Shown: positions 59,101-64,000 of the stretch, in pieces
How the letters are laid out: every line of letters begins with the position of its first letter
Numbering within the stretch: position 1 is the first letter of the stretch
NCBI GenBank assembly: GCA_963706515.1
Contig: CAVPMW010000011.1
Span: 62,001 to 126,000 of the forward strand
Source of the DNA: CAVPMW01 sp963706515
GTDB taxonomy: Bacteria > Chloroflexota > Anaerolineae > Anaerolineales > UBA4823
Direction of reading: 5' to 3'
Length of the DNA stretch: 64,000 nucleotides
Position numbers and translations under genes: made by a program
The notes under the pieces: generated by a model
Told to the model about the DNA's origin: nothing
Database searches by the model: none
The model's input: the letters and a program-made list of their open reading frames with translations, nothing else

Positions 59101-59203
59101 GGGAGCTGGATGCGCCCCCGACGATGAATTGCATCAGAACGAGACATAGCGCCAGGGTGAACAAGGCATTGAATCTGGCGTGTGCGAATCGTTCCCATTT
59201 CAT
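56192..59203 (-). CDS. Large secreted GH10-like glycoside hydrolase, frameshifted
   Basis: About 1000 residues. It begins MKWERFAHARFNALFTLALC (signal), then a carboxypeptidase-regulatory-type beta-sandwich (VHLHGQIRDTLGNPRQGYVV, ANGYYAFDVPPQDHYVVTVF). A shift near 58700 leads into a coiled helical region (AEQKYTQKISAGYDFSPEVS) and a GH10-like (xylanase) TIM barrel: NHDFILNGGWGG, WGIVQRGWPEVPYRFDDDVI after a shift near 57960, acid/base in IQLYNLVNEPNTANDLDF, nucleophile in PFYITELEYPTHEDYPGL. After a shift near 57030 comes a carbohydrate-binding-like beta domain (LTIQIDGEAGDWSGVSPMYS, FEFNTPTPRRDFLFELDTGA). Exported; degrades plant-type beta-1,4 polymers is a reasonable inference. Confidence 0.7.
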
Positions 59204-60288
59204 CTATTTTTCCTCTTGTCCTGTTTGAACATAAACTGATCACAGGAACCTACCACCGATAATTATTGGCTAATAAAAAGACTGTTACTATTATCCCAAA
59301 ACACCAAGATAAAGTCATGTGCTGAATGTCACCCAGTCCTGATAGTTGTGATAGGCGATTAGCAAATACGAAAAGGATGGCTTGGCACAAGCAATATCTG
59401 ATGCTCAGATTACTTTTCCGGGTTTCAAATGGTCCATTCGTTGTCTTCCGCCCTTGGAATACTCATCCGCATGCTCCTGGCGCTCATCCTGATTGCTTGT
59501 TTGGTTATATTCGCTTTTGTGGGGTACCGAAGGCTCTCAACCCATGCAGCTGGCCGGCGCAAATGGCATGACCTACTGGCAGTTCATGCGGGAGCGAATT
59601 GGCGCCATTCGCGAGCTGCCGGCAAAGATGCTCTGAAAGTTATACGCTCAGCGGAGAGGTGGGTTCCATACCCACGGTGAGTAAAGAACCCCTAGTCGCT
59701 GAAGGCCGAAAATGTTGCTGATTTCGCAACATCTGAAAAAGGCGCAACCGGGGAGGATTTTTCACCTCTCTCGGTTCCGCTGATATTACATCTGTATCTA
59801 CTCATAAGCTCGTGCATGTTTCGTAGAACAGCTTGGCTGCTGCTGTCATCTGTTTGTACCAGTCAGCACTTCACTATCGGCAAGTTGGGGCTGTGACCCG
59901 CGTTGGCGAAGGCGTTTGCCTTTGAGCCATTCATCTACCAGACAGTACACGCTGATCAGATAGGTGGTAATATCCATGCGAAGACCTCTGTTCTCGAGTG
60001 TTAGCTTGGCCGCTACACTTGTATCGGTGGTCTTCTTATATTGTCAAGCTCCTAGAAAAACTTGCACATCGGGTTAATTAGGATCGAGAATTGTGTAATA
60101 TATTGATACTGCAAATAATTGACTTCTGGACGTAATGGTGGCCGATACGCCTATTGATTGCCTCAGACGCCCAAAAGCTGGGTTTTAGTCCTGACACAGC
60201 GGCAATCTCCATCCGCTTGTCAAGCTCTTCAATGTTAAGGAGTTGATCGGAAATTTTGAGTTATGGATAACTACAATATCCTCTTTCC
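59204..60288. other. Long intergenic region
   Basis: Roughly 1.1 kb with no supported gene. It contains the third copy of the tRNA-Ser-like repeat at 59621-59683, a 7-bp hairpin ATGTTGC/GCAACAT (59712-59732) and A/T-rich sequence leading to the operon promoter. Several open frames exist but carry no family pattern. Confidence 0.45.
59621..59683. repeat. Repeat C copy 3, partial, with tRNA-Ser-like end
   Basis: GGCAAAGATGCTCTGAAAGT, then TATACGCTCAGCGGAGAGGT; the first 40 bases match the right part of copies 1 and 2 (for example AAAGTTATACGCTC). It then continues as GGTTCCATACCCACGGTGAG, a better preserved tRNA-Ser T-arm (complement) than in the others, though still incomplete. It is the copy nearest to the AT-rich operon. 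Confidence 0.55.
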
Positions 60289-60337
60289 TTGACAATCCTT
60301 GAATTTAGTATATACTACACGCTTAGTAGTATATACT
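60289..60337 (+). promoter_or_regulatory. Promoter overlapped by twin palindromic operators
   Basis: -35 TTGACA (60289-60294) and -10 TATACT (60311-60316) are 16 bases apart. The perfect palindrome AGTATATACT occurs at 60307-60316, covering the -10, and again at 60328-60337, 21 bases (two helical turns) further on, each inside a larger near-identical block TAGTATATACTAC. A dimer pair of a GntR- or similar-type repressor could bind side by side and block transcription of the operon starting at 60498. The regulator is not in the window. Confidence 0.75.
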
Positions 60338-60497
60338 ACTTTTGTTACTTATCAATTTCAATAAACCAACTCCATCTTGGGAGGAAATACTTGTTTCCTG
60401 ATTGTTTGTTCAAGAACCTCACTCAACGATACCAACCAGTCTGAAGCTCTATAACCCCAGCTAACTAACCTCATCAAACGTAACAGCAGAGTTTTCA

Positions 60498-61551
60498 ATG
60501 AAATCATTCAATGTTGTTTTCACTGATAAGGAAAAGGTCGAGATCATTGAAGAACCTGTCAGTCTTCCTGGGCCAGATGAAGTTTTATGCAGGGCGGAAA
60601 AATCCCTCCTCAGCATAGGCACCGAAACACTCATGTTGAGAGGTGTGGCCGATGAAGATACCAACTGGTTTGAGTACATGAATTATCCAACCTATACCGG
60701 TGATGGAATGGCGGCTACCATTACGGCTGTAGGTAAGGATATTCGTGGTTTTAGGGAAGGTGACCGGGTTGCAGTCGAAGCGAACCACAAGCAGTATTTC
60801 ACCTTCAAACCTAACTCACAAGAAATACACCTTCTTCCTGACCACGTTAGTTTTGAAGAAGCATCCATCCTGACACTATCCTTGACGGCGCAATTGGGGG
60901 TCAGACGCGCAGAGCTGAAACTTGGTGAATCAGTCGGCGTTGTCGGTGTAGGAATTGTCGGGCAATTAGTGGTGCAGTACCTGAAAGCATCAGGGGCACG
61001 TCGAATTGTCGTCATTGATACCATTCAAAAACGGTTGGATACAGCTAAAGCTCATGGAGCGACGCACATTTTGCCCATGGATGTGAAAGCTGCATTGGAA
61101 TCAGTCCGACGAATTGACTGATGCCAAGATGCTGGATGTAGTAATCGACGTTACCGGGTCGCCTTCTGTGTTAGGACCTGCCACACGGCTTCTCCATCCG
61201 TTCGGTCGTGCTATTCTTCTCGGTGATACAACAACGCCTTCGAAACAATCAGTAGGCAGCAGGATAGTGGCGAACTCTATCGCCATCCTCGGCTCTCATT
61301 CATTTAATCATCCTCGTCACTATTCTGTTTACAGTCCGTGGGACAACAGTGAAATGGCAAGCTTATATTTCGATTATCTTAAATTGGGGGTGATGTCAGT
61401 CAATGGACTGATAACGCACCGCTATTCGCCGATGGATGCTCCAAACATATATCAAGGATTATTATCTGACCGCTCATCACAGATTGGGATCATATTCGAA
61501 TGGAATTTAATTGCGGAAGCAAAAGCCCATCCGGAACGGTTCGCTCTATAA
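60498..61551 (+). CDS. Zinc-binding alcohol dehydrogenase (MDR) family protein, frameshifted
   Basis: About 350 residues of the medium-chain dehydrogenase fold. Starts MKSFNVVFTDKEKVEIIEEP, then LPGPDEVLCRAEKSLLSIGT, the GDGMAATITAVGKDIRGFRE core, and the Rossmann motif LGESVGVVGVGIVGQLVVQY. A shift at about 61118 leads to DAKMLDVVIDVTGSPSVLGP and the end AKAHPERFAL. The usual catalytic Cys of zinc ADHs (G-H-E region) is not clear, as in the bacteriochlorophyllide- and threonine-like subgroup. First gene after the twin operators; the substrate is probably a sugar-like or alcohol compound. Confidence 0.75.
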
Positions 61552-61562
61552 ATAGGAGCCTG

Positions 61563-62990
61563 ATGATGCAAATAAAAACATGGGGAACATCCCAGGTACT
61601 AAATCGATCCGAGATCGAAGAAATATATGGCAAGGCTTTGAGAGTTTTGAACGAAGTCGGGGTCAGGATAGAAAACAAGTGGATGATTGATATGCTGGTG
61701 GCAAATGGCGCTGAGGTCAAAGGACCGTTTCTGGTTGCATTCCCTGAACACCTGATCGACGCAATGGTCAAAACTGCGGTTCCATTCGATTGGGAGGGAG
61801 TTCCGGAATTATCCTTTGTAGCTGGGGCAAACCCCCAGTATTACATGGCTGCTGGCACTGACCAGGTTCGTGAGAATACGCTGGCAAGTATTGAACGCCT
61901 TACAATATTAGCTGACCGTTTAGAACACATTTCCCGGATCCACTTGATGGGAGCAGCTTCAGATGTCAACCCAGAGCTGACTCCACTCTACGCAAGAATT
62001 ATAGGATGGAAATATGTAAATAACTCTGAATTCGATTGCCATGAAATCTGGCATGATGACACGATCGATTATGTACTAGAGATGGTCGATGTATATAAGG
62101 CGGACAGCGGAGAAACGGATGATGGTAATCTACTAGATGTAGTCGTCTATATGATCTCACCGTTAAGTCTTAAAGCGATGGAAGCGGATCGATTTGAAAA
62201 GTGCCATAAAAAAGGATTTAATGTCAAAGTAGGTTCATTGTGCTCTGCAGGAGGAACAGCTCCCATTACTTTAGCTGGATCACTGGTGCAGAACCTGGCT
62301 GAGATGTTGTTCATGAATTTATTGGATCGAGTTTTTAACAATAAAAATAGGATGGTGATCGAGAATCGCATCGGTGTGATGGATATGAGGTACGCGATGT
62401 TTCCATATGGAAGACCCGAAATTGGGATTACCAATTTGGCCATGGGCAATATCGCCAGGCATCTTAAAGCAGAATATATCTCCAATTCTTTTTCAGCTGA
62501 CGCAAAACTGCCAAGCAGTGAAGCAGGGATGCAAAAATCCGTTTCTGCTATAACAGGAATTCTCGCCGGTTCGACCACTTTCTACACTCTGGGACTGCTC
62601 TCGATTGACGAAATCATTTCAGAAGAGCAATTGGTGATTGACAATGAATTTGTGGGCTTATTAAAACGGATGGCAAGAGGATTTGAACTAAGCAATGAAA
62701 CGATGGCACTCGATGTAATCAAAGAAGTTGGCCCTGGAGGCTTGTTTACTGCAACCGACCATACACGGGTAAATTATCGCACTGAACACTGGCAGCCGGA
62801 TATCTTTTCACGCGAAATGTATGGCAGTTGGGTTGCCAAAGGGAAAATGATAGATCGAGACCTGGCTGCTAAGCGGGTGCAAGAGCTTTTAGCAAAGGAA
62901 CAACCAATCGGCATTTCAGAAGATACAGAAATGCGGTTGTTGTCAATTGTCGAGAGAGCGAAAAGCAAATTGGAAAGGAGAAACACTTAA
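61563..62990 (+). CDS. Trimethylamine methyltransferase (MttB) family protein
   Basis: A 475-residue TIM-barrel protein of the MttB superfamily: MQIKTWGTSQVLNRSEIEEI, EVGVRIENKWMIDMLVANGA, YYMAAGTDQVRENTLASIER, MISPLSLKAMEADRFEKCH, VGSLCSAGGTAPITLAGSLV and RMVIENRIGVMDMRYAMFPY. No in-frame TAG is read through, so it is a non-pyrrolysine member, like glycine-betaine methyltransferase MtgB; these move a methyl group from a quaternary amine to a corrinoid protein. None of the partner genes (corrinoid protein, RamA) is in the window. AGGAG lies just before the ATG. Third-position use is AT-rich like its neighbours. Confidence 0.8.
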   Translation: MMQIKTWGTSQVLNRSEIEEIYGKALRVLNEVGVRIENKWMIDMLVANGAEVKGPFLVAFPEHLIDAMVKTAVPFDWEGVPELSFVAGANPQYYMAAGTDQVRENTLASIERLTILADRLEHISRIHLMGAASDVNPELTPLYARIIGWKYVNNSEFDCHEIWHDDTIDYVLEMVDVYKADSGETDDGNLLDVVVYMISPLSLKAMEADRFEKCHKKGFNVKVGSLCSAGGTAPITLAGSLVQNLAEMLFMNLLDRVFNNKNRMVIENRIGVMDMRYAMFPYGRPEIGITNLAMGNIARHLKAEYISNSFSADAKLPSSEAGMQKSVSAITGILAGSTTFYTLGLLSIDEIISEEQLVIDNEFVGLLKRMARGFELSNETMALDVIKEVGPGGLFTATDHTRVNYRTEHWQPDIFSREMYGSWVAKGKMIDRDLAAKRVQELLAKEQPIGISEDTEMRLLSIVERAKSKLERRNT

Positions 62991-63923
62991 TGAAGTACGG
63001 AATGCATTCTTGCGGACTTAAGAGCTATTCTTTATTAGAAGCTTTGAAAAAAGCAGGGGAATTTGGTTACGACGGTCTTGAAATTGATATATTTCCTCAG
63101 ATAAACGATAGATTGGGCTGGGAAAAATATCGTAATGATCTGACCAACGCTGTTCCAGAAATCGCCACCGTTAAGCAAAATGCCGGAATTGAAATCAGCT
63201 CGCTTTGTCTGGGTGTTTTGTGGTTTGTAAACATTGCCGGCGATAACGAAGTAGAAAGCGACCTTGGAGTCAGCATCATCAATGATTGTATTGAAATCGG
63301 TTCCAGGCTTGGCGCTAGCTGCTTGCTGCTGCCCATAGGCCAACCGGAAGAAGCCTCCTCGGCAAAGGCAAGGGATAATCTATATCATTCGATCTTAAAG
63401 TGTCTCGATAGAGCTGATAAGCACAAAATCGTGTTGGCAGTTGAAAATGTCGTACAGAGAGTATTGTGGAATAGCAATGATCTGATTGAGCTGGTCGACC
63501 GCGTGGATTCACCCTGGTGCAGGGTATATTACGATGTAGGCAACCCATATTTCGTGGAGTATCAACCCGGCTGAAGAGATCTTATCGCTAAATAAAAGGA
63601 TTTTCCAGTTCCATATAAAGGACATGCAAGAAGTTGTAGTTCCGCCTGTCGAAGCGAATGGCGGAAATAAAACTGAACCAGATGATAATGAAATTAAGTT
63701 CAGAGGAGACACAGCAAATTGGAAAGGGAAAAAGGATGCCAGCATTGGGACCGGGATTGTGAACTGGCCTGAAATTATTACTGCAATTCATGATATTGGA
63801 TTTGACGGTTATTTGGTTACTGAAATCCAACAGGATTTAATGCAGCCAGATTTGATCGCAAAAGAAAATTTCACCACGCTAAAAGCGCTGGGGGAGAAAA
63901 TCAAACTGAGAGGAGCACGATAA
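62990..63923 (+). CDS. Sugar phosphate isomerase/epimerase family (xylose-isomerase-like TIM barrel), frameshifted
   Basis: Starts MKYGMHSCGLKSYSLLEALK, with the stop-start overlap TAATG to the MttB gene. It continues AGEFGYDGLEIDIFPQINDR, AVENVVQRVLWNSNDLIELV and YYDVGNPYFVEYQPG. A shift at about 63573 leads to EEILSLNKRIFQFHIKDMQE and SIGTGIVNWPEIITAIHDIG, FDGYLVTEIQQDLMQPDLIA, and stop at 63923. The metal-ligand pattern (E in AVEN, D in YYDVGN, H in FHIKD, E in VTEIQ) fits AP-endonuclease-2-type isomerases, about 310 residues. Likely acts on a sugar or inositol-like product of the same operon. Confidence 0.78.
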
Positions 63924-64000
63924 TGGGAACAAGATTATTAATTACAAATCCCCGGGAAATCGGATACGGGGAATATGAAGACCGGATCCTGAAAAGCAAT
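63923..64000 (+). CDS. MDR alcohol dehydrogenase, N-terminus, cut by window edge
   Basis: 26 codons: MGTRLLITNPREIGYGEYED and RILKSN. The opening, with a strand then NPREIGYGEYE, is common to zinc-type alcohol dehydrogenases. The start overlaps the stop of the upstream isomerase gene (TAATG), with AGGAG upstream. A second dehydrogenase in this operon would fit a stepwise oxidation. Partial; family call is tentative. Confidence 0.5.
   Translation, partial: MGTRLLITNPREIGYGEYEDRILKSN

Noticed and set aside
59429..59680. Small membrane protein with hydrophobic N-terminus
   Set aside because: It ends inside the tRNA-Ser-like repeat and has no ribosome site; the hydrophobic part alone is not enough.
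61563..62990. Pyrrolysine-dependent trimethylamine methyltransferase
   Set aside because: The frame has no internal TAG codon and is complete, so it is a non-pyrrolysine member of the MttB superfamily.

Overview
The window looks like a chromosome segment of an uncultured member of the Chloroflexota, probably Anaerolineae-like. This is inferred from gene content: kinase-nSTAND-WD40 fusions, Thr/Pro-rich lipoprotein linkers (runs of T-P-T-P), YIP1 and substrate-binding/vWA membrane-surface proteins, F420/PPOX-type small oxidoreductases, DUF3309, a succinate dehydrogenase, and no obvious outer-membrane machinery. Gene density is normal. A striking share of the genes is split by +1 or -1 shifts, often at homopolymers, while the protein reading continues in the next frame. 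Most look like uncorrected assembly errors rather than real pseudogenes, so I report the whole gene and mention the shifts.

Layout. 0-9.2 kb is mostly minus-strand metabolism: a ComB-like phosphatase, a DUF442-like phosphatase, a sugar kinase plus TrpF-like barrel pair, a small DUF3309 protein, a marR-PPOX-NmrA operon, a fucose-isomerase-like protein and a methyltransferase. 9.5-16.8 kb is a plus-strand redox and phosphorelay operon: AhpD-like protein, large hybrid histidine kinase, receiver-kinase, and a receiver-glutaredoxin-thioredoxin-reductase fusion. 16.9-23.1 kb, minus strand: class III aminotransferase, lipoyl-less E2, beta-lactamase-like serine hydrolase, TIGR01777 epimerase, DUF385 protein and alpha/beta hydrolase. 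23.7-29 kb, plus strand: MBL protein, DUF1269, lipid kinase, dual-specificity phosphatase, a fused SdhC-SdhD with SdhB, and a YtxH-like protein.

29.6-40.9 kb is the most unusual part. On the minus strand lies a pseudokinase/nSTAND ATPase/seven-blade WD40/substrate-binding fusion. Divergent from it run a lipoprotein, a YIP1-like membrane protein, a substrate-binding/vWA protein, an XpaC-like protein, another substrate-binding protein and TelA. I propose this as a candidate surface-sensing or envelope-stress system. It is followed by a decayed beta-helix surface protein, small membrane proteins and a CAP-LysM protein.

46-60 kb is mosaic accessory DNA. It holds a higBA toxin-antitoxin pair, several repeats that carry degenerate 3' ends of a tRNA-Ser, lipoproteins, a ketopantoate-reductase-like enzyme, a Zur-znuABC zinc uptake locus, a GC-rich cyclase-like gene and a large secreted GH10-like glycosidase. 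60.3 kb to the end is AT-richer. It carries a catabolic operon (MDR dehydrogenase, MttB-family protein, xylose-isomerase-like TIM barrel, a second dehydrogenase cut by the window edge) behind a promoter overlapped by twin palindromic operators.

Mobile or repeat DNA: two copies of a 93-bp MITE-like element with 17-bp terminal inverted repeats, a second palindromic element (one full copy and one half copy), the tRNA-Ser-derived repeats, and several long hairpins between genes. I saw no rRNA, no complete tRNA, no CRISPR array and no intact transposase.
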